This document shows, one piece after another, positions 1 to 11,759 of a DNA stretch of 64,000 nt. The notes beneath the pieces were generated by a model. The model was not told the origin of the DNA, searched no databases, and saw only the letters and a list, made by a program, of their open reading frames with translations. The first letter of the stretch is position 1. Every line of letters starts with the position of its first letter. The stretch is from assembly GCA_035610835.1 (NCBI GenBank), contig CM069443.1, positions 61,884,480 to 61,948,479 on the forward strand. Direction: 5' to 3'. The DNA is from Ophiura sarsii (Eukaryota; Echinodermata; Ophiuroidea; Amphilepidida; Ophiuridae). The position numbers and the translations under genes were made by a program.

Positions 1-2
1 TT

Positions 3-1130
3 CTGGCATTAAGAAGGATAGTAGAGGAAATTAAGAACAACAACCTCATTGCAGCATTGGTCTTCATAGGCTTCAAAAAAGCAATTGATACCGTCTATCG
101 TGGTAAGATGTTGGATATATTACGAGCCTATGGTGTACCAGAGAGGCTAGTGGCTGCCATTGGTCATACATACCAACAAACCAAAGCACATGTTACTTCT
201 CCAGATGGCATCACTAAGGACTTCGAAATGCAAGCAGGGGTTCTTCAGGGTGATACACTAGCACCGTTTTTGTTCATAATCATCCTAGACTATGTACTGA
301 GGAAGGCATTAGCAGGAAAAGAAGAGCAACTAGGCTTCACACTTGTTCCCAGGCAAAGTAGGAGAATAGGGCCGCAGACAATTAACGAACTTGACTTCGC
401 AAACGACATTGCTCTCCTTGCTGTCAATCTACGGGATGCAGAGGAATTACTGGTGGAAGCAGCTGCGCTTACAGTTAGTCTTGGGATGAACGCCAAAAAA
501 ACAAAGGCAATGCTGTACAAAGAAGCTCCAACGCCAGTTAAAACACAGGATGGTAATGATCTTAAAATTGTCCAAGACTTCAAATACCTTGGTGCCTGGA
601 TTGCTGGTAGTGAGCAAGATTTCAACATAAGACTTAAGCTTGGAAAGCCTGTAACAGCATGACAAAAATATGGAACAGTACACTCCCAGGAAACCTGAAA
701 ATAAAGCTGTTTACCACCACTGTTGAATCTGTTTTGACCCATGGAGCCGAGACTTGGACACTAACAGCTAAAATGAGAAATCGCTAGATGGTTGCTCTAC
801 TCGCCTGTTAAGAAAAGCACTTAATGTATCATGGCAATCTCACACCACCAACAAAGCTCTATATGAGAACCTGCTACCAATATCAGAGAGGCTAAGACGG
901 AGGAGATTAAAATTTGCCGGCCACTGTGTCAGAAGGGAAGAGGAACCAGTTTCCAAAGTTCTCCTGTGGCAACCCAAGCATGGACACAAGGCTAGAGGAC
1001 CACCACAAAAGAATTACATCAAGTTTTATCAGAGGATACAGGACTAACTAGGCAGGAAATGAAAACTGCATGTTTGAAAGACCAGTGTGGAAGGCCATCA
1101 CAGGCACAGAAGCACAGAAGCAAGTAAGCA
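3..1130 (+). pseudogene. LINE (non-LTR retrotransposon) reverse transcriptase fragment, degenerate, cut by left edge
   Basis: The frame is open from base 3 with no start, so the element begins left of the window. It reads like the palm and thumb of a LINE reverse transcriptase common in marine invertebrates: ALVFIGFKKAIDTVYRGKML (expected FKKAFD), then QAGVLQGDTLAPFLFII, then LDFANDIALL where the catalytic FADD box should be. FANDI has lost the second aspartate, so the copy is dead. The first frame ends at 662. One frameshift near 640 restores WKACNSMTKIW, and a second near 776 restores the C-terminal block LRRRRLKFAGHC followed by LLWQPKHGHKARGPPQKNY, with a stop near 1048. Known for the family: target-primed reverse transcription. 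Seen here: at least two frameshifts, internal stops and a mutated active site. I am sure of the RT call and less sure of the clade. Confidence 0.9.
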
Positions 1131-1135
1131 ATTAA

Positions 1136-1165
1136 GCAACTTAACGGTAATTACCGTTAAGTTGC
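1136..1165. repeat. 30-bp perfect palindrome
   Basis: The arm GCAACTTAACGGTAA is followed directly by its exact reverse complement, with no spacer. It lies just past the 3' end of the LINE fragment. Its role is unknown. Confidence 0.9.
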
Positions 1166-1354
1166 CCAGTAGAAACACGCTCTATGACCAACACAGTTTT
1201 TTAGTTTTTAAATTACTTTACAGTTCTCTTCTGACAACACATGTTATTATGTTCTAGAAAAGCTCTTCCTAATTATCGTTTTTGTTACCATTTATATATC
1301 AAATAATATAAAGACCCGGATGAACAGGTCGTGTTTTAAATGAGCAAATGAGCA

Positions 1355-1437
1355 AAGACCTCAAAATACACGGTCTCAAACCCAGTTCTTCTTGCTATCG
1401 CGGCGAAGGATTACCCACTAGACCACAGAGGCTGTGT
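1355..1437 (-). other. tRNA-like sequence, probably a SINE head or tRNA relic
   Basis: On the minus strand an A-box-like GTGGTCTAGTGGGTAA is followed about 35 bases later by a B-box-like GGGTTTGAGACC. The anticodon arm does not fold cleanly, so a functional tRNA is unlikely. A tRNA-derived SINE head or an old tRNA pseudogene is the best reading. Confidence 0.35.
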
Positions 1438-1439
1438 TA

Positions 1440-3165
1440 ACGTGGGAACCAGAATAAATGTTTTTGTTAAGAGTCTCAAGCAGCCGAATACATGTAGTAA
1501 ACATTACATATTGCTGGCCTATATCGTGGAATCAATCGTTTTAACACATATTTGCAATTATATCGGGAACATGTCTGATTTTGTACATTTAATAATTGGA
1601 AGCTCATTATGAAACTTTTGTTCACTCAATGATCCCGTCAATGATACTAGGAAAAGTATAGCCATTTTCTTTGTTAGAGGCACGTAACGACAATATGATA
1701 ATATGACAGATTATCTCTGATACCACGTCAATCATACACTTCGATGTGAGTACTGTACACTGCTTGGTGCATTATGCAGCGAGTGTTCTTTTCTTTGTTG
1801 TAGCAGGCACGTTACCCCACACGTAACACCAGACGCTCTTGTGGGCGTACCAACACATATATTGTCACCTGTTTCAGCGACGTCCATGTGACAGATGAAC
1901 TCTGATATCATGTCAACATTACACTTCAATGAAGTACACGGTTTGTTGCAGAATACAGCCACACTAAGCGTAACAATTGTTTGTTCTTTCGGTCCAGTGA
2001 GGTAATCAGACATTCTGAATTCCAGTGCACGTTTGAGAAAATTAATTAGTATTATTAAAGAATACTAAATGATAGAATCAATAAAACTAGGTTATGGACA
2101 ATCACGTTCTTGTTACCAGTATTAACAAATCACAACCAATTACCAGGTTCCACAATAAAACATTTACGATGCTGAACATACGCTTGCGCTTTCCAATGGC
2201 GCCAGCAAATCTAACAGTTTCTCTTTGCCGCGACACAGATTATACATGAATGATTATTATCTATTATTGTAGCCAACTTTCTAGATCTTCTGTAATTGGC
2301 CTGTATATCGTAAGGCGTTGTTTGACACACTTCTAGACCTGCGATTTTATTTAGACAAGCTGGTGGAATAAGGCTAAAGTGTTGCCGCTGGACTATTAAT
2401 GTTGGTTTACCACCTGGCTAATACATTTTACATGATACAGGGCTATACTTACGCTATGTGTATTTAACACGTTGGTGTTTATAGGCATAGTATTGCTTAG
2501 CTCATCACAGTTGTCATTAGATAGCAGTGGACTAAACTTAATTTCCTTCTAGTGTCTGAGCTGTACTTCCCCAGGATTAGTATAAATTCGTAGAATTTTT
2601 ATAACGGTAATTTAAGATCTTTGGCGCTCATTTGTTGCTTTAAAGATTGAGTCATCTTTAAAACTACATTTATTTGGACATACCTTCACCGTAGTAAATG
2701 GGTAGAAAGTTGGACCTGAAGCTTGTTATTATGAGGTGAGAAAATGGGGATTCGTTGGAACCGCAAGGTAAGTTGGAACATTAACGCTTTCCATACGGCA
2801 GGCGTCTGCAGACGACAGTTCCAAAATTTCACAAAATGATTAACAAATGTTATAAATATTGAATGTCATCACCATATTTGGAATCACAATGGGAAATGCA
2901 CTCAAATAAGTACAAACATGCCTAGTATTTTTTCAGTAATCCTTGAGATAGACTTCGAAATTTGGGAAAGGTTTCTGACCAAATCTGTTTCATACATGGT
3001 AAAACTCTTAGAGTGAAAATAATTTCACTCCAGTGTTAGAGGGGGTTTTCTCGCTCTTTTAACATTCAGTCAGCATGAAGAAGATTAAACAATTGAGTTG
3101 GGTTAGTGATAAGTCCACCTGTATTATATAACAATTAAAGCTGATATAAAGAACATTAAATTGTA
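1440..3165. other. Non-coding stretch, nothing recognised
   Basis: AT-rich sequence without a credible exon, RNA gene or element end. Open frames here are short and show no familiar motif. Confidence 0.5.
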
Positions 3166-3179
3166 TCTCAGTGCCTTGA

Positions 3180-3480
3180 CTAACGTTAAGCTAGTCCAGC
3201 AATGCGACTAGCCTAAACTAGTCCAGCTTAGGACAGACTCACATCAAGCTAGTGAGCGACTAACGTAAAGCTAGTCCAGCAATGCTCCAGCTTGACTAAC
3301 ATAAGCTAGTATAGCCACAGACTAGTCCAGCAGAACAAATCAAGCTAGTCAAGTCGGCCATAACCTATCCAGCAAACTTGACTAGCCTGCTGGACTAGTT
3401 TAAGCTAGTCCAGCAGGCTTGACTAGCCTGCTCGACTAGTTTAAAGTTAGTCCAGCCTGTGCCTGACTAGTTTAAGTTTT
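3180..3480. repeat. Array of CTAGTC/GACTAG half-palindromes
   Basis: About twenty copies of CTAGTCCAGC, GCTAGTC and their reverse complements lie close together in both orientations. One perfect inverted pair is around 3379-3415 (CCTGCTGGACTAG against CTAGTCCAGCAGG). The right edge reads TTTTCAGTGCAGTG, which recalls the CACTG-type ends of other elements in this window. I see no matching left end. Probably the remains of a non-autonomous DNA element with an internal motif array. Confidence 0.7.
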
Positions 3481-3716
3481 CAGTGCAGTGGGCAGAAAAT
3501 ATCATATATATATATACTCTCCGTTCCTGATTTCGAAGGCGTACACAAATATAGTTAATTTAAAGTACTACTACCTAAGTCAGCGAACCCAATGCAGCAG
3601 CTAACGGATACACCCATTTAAATATATTATATGCCTGAAAAGAAATGTCAATGCTCTAAATAACCGCGTTCTCCAATAAACCCCATATCCCTAGTAGTGA
3701 ATACAACTGTATTATA

Positions 3717-4325
3717 AAGGGTTCAACAAAAGAAAGTATACCACTTTGTTTATGTCATTTTAAGTAACTTTCAATTTGTTTTTGTCCAAACAGGCTAGAT
3801 AGGCATATAGATGAATTTTTTAGGCATAATTTGATACCAAATTTGCCCCCTAACAACAAAGATAAACCATGATTAGCACCATTTAAAGGAAAATATCCCA
3901 TTTTCAAAAGTCGCATTTCCAATACACAGCACGAGAAGAAAGGGCCAATTGTTAACACACACATATGCCGTATTTATCCCGTACTGATCACCGCGCATAT
4001 CCCTCAATGCGCGGGCTAATTCAAATGTAAACTGATGCATGGCTGAAGGATTTTAATGTAAAGGAATGTTATGGATGGGTAAACATGGACAGATTAACCA
4101 AATCTTCTCGTGCTGTGTATTGGAAATGCGACTTTTGAAAATGGGATATTTTCCTTTAAATGGTGCTAATCATGGTTTATCTTTGTTGTTAGGGGGCAAA
4201 TTTGGTATCAAATTATGCCTAAAAGATTCATCTAAATGCCTATCTAGCCTGTTTGGTCAACAACAAATTACAAATTACTCAAAATGACATAAACAAAGTG
4301 GTATACTTTCTTTTGTTGAACCCTT
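3717..4325. mobile_element. Palindromic MITE, copy 1 (TA target duplication)
   Basis: It begins AAGGGTTCAACAAAAGAAAG and ends with the reverse complement. TA flanks both ends (3715-3716 and 4326-4327). The arms are about 223 bp (3717-3939 and 4102-4325) around a 162-bp spacer. The short open frames in both arms are mirror images and not genes. TA duplication fits the Tc1/mariner-like (IS630) group, but no transposase is present. Confidence 0.92.
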
Positions 4326-4327
4326 TA

Positions 4328-5579
4328 ATAGGATACCATTATAGGCACTATTGAATATTGAAAATGGAACGTGAAGTGTACCCTGTATTTAACCTTTTTT
4401 AAAGTGACCAGGTTCTTAGGGATATGCCTTCGGTTTTTCGCGCATTTTACTATACTATACTGTACTGTACTATCGAGTCCTTGCAGCTTTTAAGAACAAA
4501 TAATGCTTCTTCTATTAAGGACATATGAAAATGAAGCACAACTTCCGCTTACTTCACTTTGGGTTTACCTGTATGATCCATTGTAAGTTTGTTTTTGTTT
4601 TGTTTTGTGCAAAACACTTGTATACATACATGTATATCAGATTTAATCTAAATGTTGATTACGGTAAATAAATTCGCCGCTTCACTAATCATGTTCGGCA
4701 CAAAGGTCTGTTGAAATAATATTAAGATAATCAGCTGGCATGTGTCCTGATTTAATTTCTCTCTAAAACATGATAAATATCAACTGTGTGCGATGTTTAT
4801 CGCGCAATTTGCACGGTCTAAAGGAAATGTTCAGCTTGAGTGATTTAGTCCAATCCTGTATTTTAATGGCCGGGTGCGATTCCCTTTTGTATTACCCGTT
4901 CCGTTTTGCTTCATTGATAACCTAGTGTATTGGCCATGATTGTCATAGAAGTTCGCTATATTTTTAGCCCATTTCTTTCCCTCGATAGTTTTATTCTAAA
5001 AACCACCACCACTTGCGAATATAAGTGAAAGTAGTAGCAGTTAAGTTGATGCCATTACCACTGTTATTCAAATATTATATACAGTGACTTATCCCGTGAC
5101 TTATACATACCTTTTTGTGAAAAGTAAATCTGTCATACGTTTCTATATGACTGGACTGCACATAACTCGCTGACATTATAAGAAAAGAAAATATTTTCAC
5201 AGACGGTAAATGCGTCGGATTTGTGCGTTATAAACTGGTTCTTGAATGTTTTAACACGATCCAATTTTGACAGCAATATGATCTTTAACCGTCACGTGGG
5301 ATTGAATGCAAAGTTTGTGGGAATAACATTCTATGGCGTCAACGTTATAGACGTCAATCAACCGTGATATTACAAAAACAAAGTCCATCATTATGAGTGT
5401 ATATCTTATGAATATGATCTGAATGTGCTTTGTATTACAGGTCGTTTCCCTCTCGATTTTACGTTAATTTACATACACTATGCATAAACGAGTCAATAGG
5501 GTTATTTATTACAATGTACGAAACTTACATCTATACTGGAGTACCAACCCATGTGAGGACATGTATGTATACACGTATG
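4328..5579. other. Non-coding spacer between the two MITE copies
   Basis: I see no exon, RNA gene or repeat array here. It contains a short tactatactgtactgtact stretch near 4449. Confidence 0.5.
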
Positions 5580-5581
5580 TA

Positions 5582-6191
5582 AAGGGTTCAACAAAAGAAA
5601 GTATACCACTTTGTTTATTTCATTTTGAGTAATTTTCAATTTGTTTTTGACCAAACAGGCTAGATAGGCATTTATATGAATCTTTTAGGCATAATTTGAT
5701 ACCAAATTTGCCCCCTAACAACAAAGATAAACCATGATTAGCACCATTTAAAGGAAAATATCCCATTTTCAAAAGTCGCATTTCCAATACACAGCACGAG
5801 AAGATTTGGTTATTCTGTCCATGTTCTACCCATCCATAACATTCCTTTACATTCAAATCCTTCACCCATGCATCAGTTTACATTTGAATTAGCCCGCGCA
5901 TTGAGGGATATGCGCGGTGATCAGTACGGGATAAATACGGCATATGTGTGTGTTAACAATTGGCCCTTTCTTCTCGTGCTGTGTCTTGGAAATGCGACTT
6001 TTGAAATGGGATATTTTCCTTTAAATGGTGCTAATCATGGTTTATCTTTGTTGCTAGGGGGGCAAATTTGGTATCAAATTATGCCTAAAAGATTCATCTA
6101 AATGCCTATCTAGCCTGTTTGGATAAAAACAAATTGCAAGTTACTCAAAATGACATAAACAAAGTGGTATACTTTCTTTTGTTGAACCCTT
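5582..6191. mobile_element. Palindromic MITE, copy 2 (opposite orientation to copy 1)
   Basis: Same ends and arms as the copy at 3717-4325, flanked by TA at 5580-5581 and 6192-6193. Its asymmetric spacer is the reverse complement of the first copy's spacer (for example, the segment ending in TTGGTTATTCTGTCCATGTT), so the two insertions face opposite ways. Copies differ by scattered substitutions and small indels. Confidence 0.92.
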
Positions 6192-6199
6192 TATAAAAA

Positions 6200-6440
6200 A
6201 GTATAGAAATTACAGTCAATCTGAGGACTAATGTATTTATGTCACCATACATCTGAGGACATTGCCATGGTATGTGTATTGACGTCTAAGGGAGGACAGG
6301 ACCATGATACACCTAGTGGAGTAAGGACTCGTTTTTTGAATGCATGAACAAATCGAGGACTTGCAAAAAGGTCCTCGCATTTTTTTTGTCCTCACATTGC
6401 CGGCTGGTATAGACAAAGGTCCTCGGATTTGCAGGTGCAC
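6200..6440. repeat. GAGGAC/GTCCTC motif cluster
   Basis: Seven or eight copies of GAGGAC, AGGACT or reverse complement GTCCTC within 240 bases, in both orientations (for example CGAGGACTTGCAAAAAGGTC). It abuts the second MITE. Possible remnant of a motif-array element; no clear ends seen. Confidence 0.55.
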
Positions 6441-7490
6441 AAATACAATTATACAAACACGATTAGATTTGTACACAACGATCCTTTCTCAAATAATTGT
6501 TTTAAATATTCCATTTCACCGAACTGATTATTAGTTAAAGGTGATCCCATTTTGATGCGGAATTTTAATATTAAAATCGGAATAATAGAATAAAATCAGC
6601 AAATAATCCTGCCGGCAGAGAATTGAACACTTGCGATGCAATATAAGGCGTGTCTTATCACATTGCATCACATTGTTTCATTGCGGTTCTCCTACGGTAT
6701 GCCTTTGGATAACATACTTATCGAATTACAATAATATCGTATACCACAATAATATGTTGCTTTAGTAACGTTTGAGCATCCCCTACAGATTACATTTTAT
6801 ATCGCCCTGAATCAGAAACAGATATTATAAGGTTATATTTGTCAAGGTTAGTAAAATTAGGTGTAATGCCTTTGAGGTACGTAGAGCTTTCGAGTTTAAC
6901 ATATATGACGCAGTCTGCCTGTAGTGTTAATATATCGTGTACCGTTTTCTCGGTATTATTTTAAAATAACCTTATATAGGGTATGTCTTAAATATCGAAC
7001 ACACTTAGTATAATGAACATTTTACATTATTAAGCGGCGTTGTGGCTTTGAAAATATAGTTTCCGGGTAAATAAGACGCTTACATGATAAAAATGGTCTT
7101 GGGAGACTGGGTTAAACTCTCTTCCCACCCCGTCTCTCTCAATCTCTCTAAGCAAAACATAGTGGTTTTGATAGCCGGCAAAAATCGCACATATAACTTA
7201 CTTTCCCGCCTTTTTAATGAAACATGAAGAGCAGAGCTACATAGACGATAATAACCTATTTTACGTTAACACAGATTTAGAGAACGTTCACCCAGTATAG
7301 TGTGGTGAGACATTTTTCATGGTAAAGACAGTTTTAAATTCGCGCCAATATTGAGAATTGAGAATATTGAGAAATCTCATGAGTCTTTATATCAGAAGAG
7401 AAGTCTACAAGCCGCGATAGTAAATGTCTGAAGTAATCGCAAAAAGCTCATCAAAATATGACTTCTTGGGGCGACTGTCGAATCCAAACA
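6441..7490. other. Non-coding stretch, nothing recognised
   Basis: No gene-like frame and no repeat structure that I can support. Confidence 0.45.
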
Positions 7491-7499
7491 TACATTCAT

Positions 7500-7680
7500 G
7501 GAAACGATGCTAGACTTCGATTTTTTAAATCAAACTCTAGCATCGTTTTAAAAACTACTTGTACTTGATACTTTAGTTTGATAAACATGATTATAATGTC
7601 TTTTTTTTCCTTAGAGAGGTCCATATTGGAGCGCCTACCTTTCGAAATTCTAGCGAGTGTCGTTATCAACGAGAGGGGGT
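7500..7680 (-). repeat. Inverted terminal-type repeat of the Penelope-like element
   Basis: The plus strand around 7610-7665 (AGAGAGGTCCATATTGGAGC and onward through TTTCGAAATTCTAGCGAG) is the diverged reverse complement of 8475-8575. It lies just upstream of the Penelope-like coding remnant, matching the inverted or direct pLTRs seen in that class. A short inverted pair CGATGCTAGA / TCTAGCATCG sits at 7504-7548. Confidence 0.6.
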
Positions 7681-7710
7681 GATTCATGCAAAGATGGATG
7701 GATGGATGGA
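7680..7710. repeat. (GGAT)n microsatellite
   Basis: About five copies of GATG/GGAT inside the Penelope-like remnant. Confidence 0.7.
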
Positions 7711-7813
7711 TGGAAGTTGAGGCGTCATCAGCTTTATTATCGAGCCTTTTTGAGCCATTTTGACCAAGTCCTAATGAGAACAAGGAGCCAAAAAGGCTCA
7801 CATTCACAGAGCT

Positions 7814-8260
7814 TTGAAGCTGAACAATTACCTTTCAAAGTTTGTGAAAGACTTTACTTTACGACCAACTACTACCATTGACACGACCAACGAACCTAGA
7901 CGTTATGCTACTGTCATCTTGCCGTACGTAGCAAGGACGTCATTCTTCAGAAGCTATGTATACGCAAGGTTCTTCGGAAGAAACATCTTCGTGTATACTT
8001 CAAGACCAACATCACTTGACGACAACAATTAGTTCATCCTAAGGATCCTATCCCCAAGCAACTCCAACCTGAAGCTGTCTATTCTATTCCTTGTGGGACA
8101 CGTGACCAATGAAACTGGCATAACTTTGAAAAAAGAGAACCAGTGAACACCAAAGAGACAACGAACATGCAAACGTCGGCCGTCGCTGAACAAATGTAGG
8201 ACTCCCAACATGACATCAATTGGGATTCTATCTAGTAGAGTGACGGCTCCCACATACACT
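7814..8260 (+). pseudogene. Penelope-like retroelement, C-terminal RT and GIY-YIG region, degenerate
   Basis: The frame at 7814-8032 contains EPRRYATVILPYVARTS, the conserved end of Penelope-type reverse transcriptases (typically LPYV.G.SE.IRR). At 8035-8112 a second piece reads HPKDPIPKQ, then EAVYSIPCG, which is the family's linker plus the start of the GIY-YIG endonuclease (VYSIPC.C). Further on, pieces reading ETGITLKKRE and SAVAEQ match the usual ETGR..R..EH and S.AEH blocks. Stops and frameshifts separate these pieces, so the copy is dead. Inverted and direct copies of a terminal repeat flank it (7500-7680 and 8426-8622), as in Penelope elements. I recognise the family from residue pattern only; no alignment was run. 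Confidence 0.75.
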
Positions 8261-8425
8261 GTATATGGGAGCACCCCCTCTTGCTCACGACTCTTACATT
8301 CAACATGGCCAAAATGGTCGTCATGAAGTTGTATGCACCCTTTTTTAATATCACCAATAACAAGTTCATACTTGTTTAGACTGGAATGCTTGACAGTTGT
8401 CTATCTTGCTGATGACTTGACATTT

Positions 8426-8622
8426 CTCGGCCACACCCTACAGTGTATATAAGGTGTATATTTTAAGTTAATAATTTGTTCTGATGATGATAGTCGCTAG
8501 AGTTTCGAAAGCCTTTAAGCGCTCCGATATGGACCTTCTCTAAGGAAAGACCAAATTATAATGATAATGCTAGACTGTTATCAAGTCCACGACGTAATAA
8601 AGCGTAACAACACTATTTGAGC
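8426..8622 (+). repeat. Penelope-type 3' terminal repeat, copy 1
   Basis: About 197 bp, roughly 90 percent like 11559-11757. It starts with the conserved CACACCCTACAGTGTATATA and contains CTGATGA followed 18 bases later by CGAAA, an order that resembles a hammerhead ribozyme core. The stem between these boxes is poor. Confidence 0.75.
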
Positions 8623-8639
8623 AAGAGTTGTGTCTAGTC

Positions 8640-9720
8640 TAGGATGTTTGTTGTATTACGCAGTTGCGCCGACATCTTTTTATCCGAATATTATTGAATG
8701 TTGTAATGTTAAAATCAGTTATTGTATTTTTCGCGTTCAGGTATATTTCTCCGTATCGCTGGTGATTTGCCATTAGTCATATGTGCCAACAGCCTGACCA
8801 TTCCTCTAGCTTCATACAGAGCGGGAAACAGAGCACAACTCTTACTCGAAAATCCCCTCTGGCTAGACGCCACTGCGTTTAAGCGTTGCATTGTGAAACA
8901 TTGATTTTTGTGAGAAAATGACATTCCATGATTTATTGTTGACGACAAAAAGGCAGTCTTTATGACAACGCATAGGGGCCTATATACATGGTCTAGAAAT
9001 TGTTAGATATGCTCCGGTGACAAGGAGCTTTAATTTGTTCACTGCAATGTATGACTTAACAATCCCCCAAAGAATTGTGAAGAATAACACTAATTGTCTT
9101 GTGCCAATACTCAGATAGATATTTTTGTATAGCAGACTTCTCACAGAATATCCACAGACACAAAATAATTGGTAACATTTGACAATACCATACGAATCAC
9201 ACAGCACTCACACTGCTGTCCACGATTACATAATCATCTATAATATTATTGTCAAAATTATTATCAATTATTATTTAAATTAAGCCTACTCGTCTATTAT
9301 TATTGTCAAAATAATCATATATTATTATTGTCAAATACTCATTCCATTTGTCGTTCATTTCCAATTATTTAGCTTAAATACTATCAAAATAGATTGTATA
9401 GCGATTTATGCTGGTGGCATAGGTCGGTCCGGAATGACGTCACATGCCGTTGACAACAAACAATATGAAGTCAGCAAATTTCAGATTGCACCATCACCAA
9501 AACGGCCAAATTAGAGCCCTTTTTACCTCCTTGATATGGTACCATCGAACAGAATATTTGCCCATGGGGATTCCTCTGCATGTTCTCATGTTATCATATT
9601 TCCACACAATGCAAGTGTTTACATGTTTTTTACAGTTGTAAGTCCGAAAATCGGGCGAAACATTTTGCGAATTCTGGACATGTTGCTAATGTAAACAACG
9701 GTCGATAAAGCAGCATTTAT
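8640..9720. other. Non-coding; degenerate ATTATTATTGTCAAAAT repeats
   Basis: No gene seen. Around 9235-9345 a unit close to ATTATTATTGTCAAAAT recurs three to four times. The rest is unremarkable. Confidence 0.5.
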
Positions 9721-9726
9721 TGAGCG

Positions 9727-11340
9727 CCTAATCAAAAGTGGTCAAAGCGCTGTACAAAATAGTAAAATCTAAAAATACACAAAACACTACATCTTACTGC
9801 AACATATACTGTACAAAGTAGGGCCTATACAAACACCAAATATGACGGCAAAATATACAAAGCTAAAAACAGGATGGAATCCGTGAGGCGGGGGGATTAA
9901 TGCTTTAGACCCCGGGGCTTTAGAATCAGATGAAATTTGAGAGCCTTTTTGAACTTATAAATAGTAGAACACTTGCGGAGCGAGGCGGGTAGAGAGTTCC
10001 ATAGACGTGGAGCAATCGCGTAGAAGGCTTGGTCTCCAAGAGCACGCCTATAGTATGAGGGATTGTGAGAAGTAATTTGTCATCACCTGACCTCAGATTA
10101 GGTCTCTTTGGTATGTACGGAGTGAGAAAGTTTGTCAGGTACATAGGAAGAAGTCCATGAAAACTTTTGAAGGTGAACAACATGAGTTTGTAATGTAATC
10201 CTTGATGTAATCGGTAACCAGTGGAGCTCTCTAAGGAGTGGTGCAGACGAATCCATTCTGTTTGATCTAAAAATTATTCTTGCGGCCCTGTTCTGCAGTA
10301 TTTGTAATTTGTTGCGATCTTTCGCTGATATGCCATGAAGTTTGAATAATCCAAACGAGATAAAACCAGTGACCGGACTAGATGGTGACAGCTATCAACA
10401 GTAATAAAACGACGTATTCTTTAAATATTCCTGAGATGAAAATTCACAGTTTTGATGGTAGATTTAACATGTGCAGTCATGGACATAGTATGATCAAACA
10501 CGACACCCAGTATTTGATTGTTGGAGATGGCTGTATAACATTGACGCCGATTCAGGTAATTTCATTAATGAATTTGCAGTTGTAACTTGACGATGCGATG
10601 AAAAATTCGGTTTTGGTCTTGATTGAGCTTGAGTTTGTTTTTAGTCATCCAGTCACTGGTCTCATTTACACAAGATGTGAGTCGAGCAACAGTTCTTTCA
10701 GCGTCTCCGTTAATCTTGGGATTAAATGACAGGTACAGTTGGACATCATCCGCATACAAATGATAGTTAATGCCATGTTTCCAGATTATATTACCAATAT
10801 CACTAGTGTACATCGTTAAGAAGAGTGGCCCAACAACAGAGCCCTGGGGAACTCCAAATCTAAGATCATGTGTTGTAGATTCGGAATCCCCAACACGAAC
10901 ACGAAACGAACGGTTCTGTAAATAAGAACGAATCCAACTAAGAGCCTTGCCACGAATACCGAAGGTGGAAGAAAGCCGCTTCAACAAAAGTTAATGATCA
11001 ACCGTGTCAAACGCGGCAGAGAGATCAAGTAACACGACCGCAATAGCTTTGTTTTCATCAATGGCTCTCAGAAGATCAGTTCTCACACACAGAAGGGCTG
11101 TTTCAGTGCTGTGTAGTTCTTTATAAGCAGACTGGAAGCTTTCTTGAAGATCATGGACATTGAGGTGGTCTTTATCTGGGCGCAAATTATTTTTTCCATG
11201 ATCTTGGACACATAACTTAGGCTAGAGACAGGTCGGTAGTTCTTAAGAACCTGTCTGTCCAGATTACACGGCCTCACGCGATCACTAGGAGCGACCTTGG
11301 GTATGGTCGAGTAGAGCGTAAACACTGATGTGTTAAAACG
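9727..11340 (-). pseudogene. CR1/L2-like LINE, reverse transcriptase and 3' end, degenerate
   Basis: Read on the minus strand. It starts near 11300 with VLKNYRPVSSLSYVSKIMEK (fingers). Then come ESFQSAYKELHSTETALL and VVLLDLSAAFDTVDH (catalytic box A), interrupted by an in-frame stop at about 10991. It resumes with LLKRLSSTFGIRGKALSWI, RFGVPQGSVVGP and an intact YADDVQLYL active site near 10740. Past 10560 the thumb continues through frameshifts (LVLSRLDYSN, KLQILQNRAAR, LLRELHWLP) to LLFTFKSFHGLLPMYLTNFL. The tail ends near 9727 with the AGCGCTTTGACC and GGCGCTCAATAAATGCTGC style common in CR1/L2 elements. It is 5'-truncated and abuts a Penelope-type repeat. Family recognition is from motifs and order. 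Confidence 0.9.
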
Positions 11341-11558
11341 TTTTGCTTTGTTGTCACCGGCAAATGACTCTGATGTAAAACAATACCCGTATGACCGGGC
11401 TGACCTTACGTATGAGTCTGAAGTTAATTTCATTAGGCGTAACAGCCAAATCAAAGCGCTTGCTTCCGGAGTAAAAGTGAATTATACTCTAGACTCTTAC
11501 GACGACGACAAGCAACATTTTTATGTATCACTCATTGTATGGATACTCATACAAATGT

Positions 11559-11757
11559 CTCGACCACACCCTACAGTGTATATAAGGTGTATTATTTTTA
11601 GTTAATCATTTGATCTGATGATGATACTCGCTAGAGTTTCGAAAGCTATTAAGCGCTCCGATATGGACCTTCTCTAGGGAAAGACCATATTATAATGATA
11701 ATGCTAGACTTCTTTCAAGTCCACGACGGAATAAAGCGTAACCACACTATTTGAGCA
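11559..11757 (+). repeat. Penelope-type 3' terminal repeat, copy 2
   Basis: Direct copy of 8426-8622 with small differences (for example GATACTCGCTAG against GATAGTCGCTAG). No Penelope coding sequence is attached here. A partial echo (ATTTCATTAGGCGTAACAGC at 11427, ATTTCATTAGGCGTGACAGC at 11768) brackets it, so it may be an insertion that duplicated nearby sequence. Confidence 0.75.
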
Positions 11758-11759
11758 TT

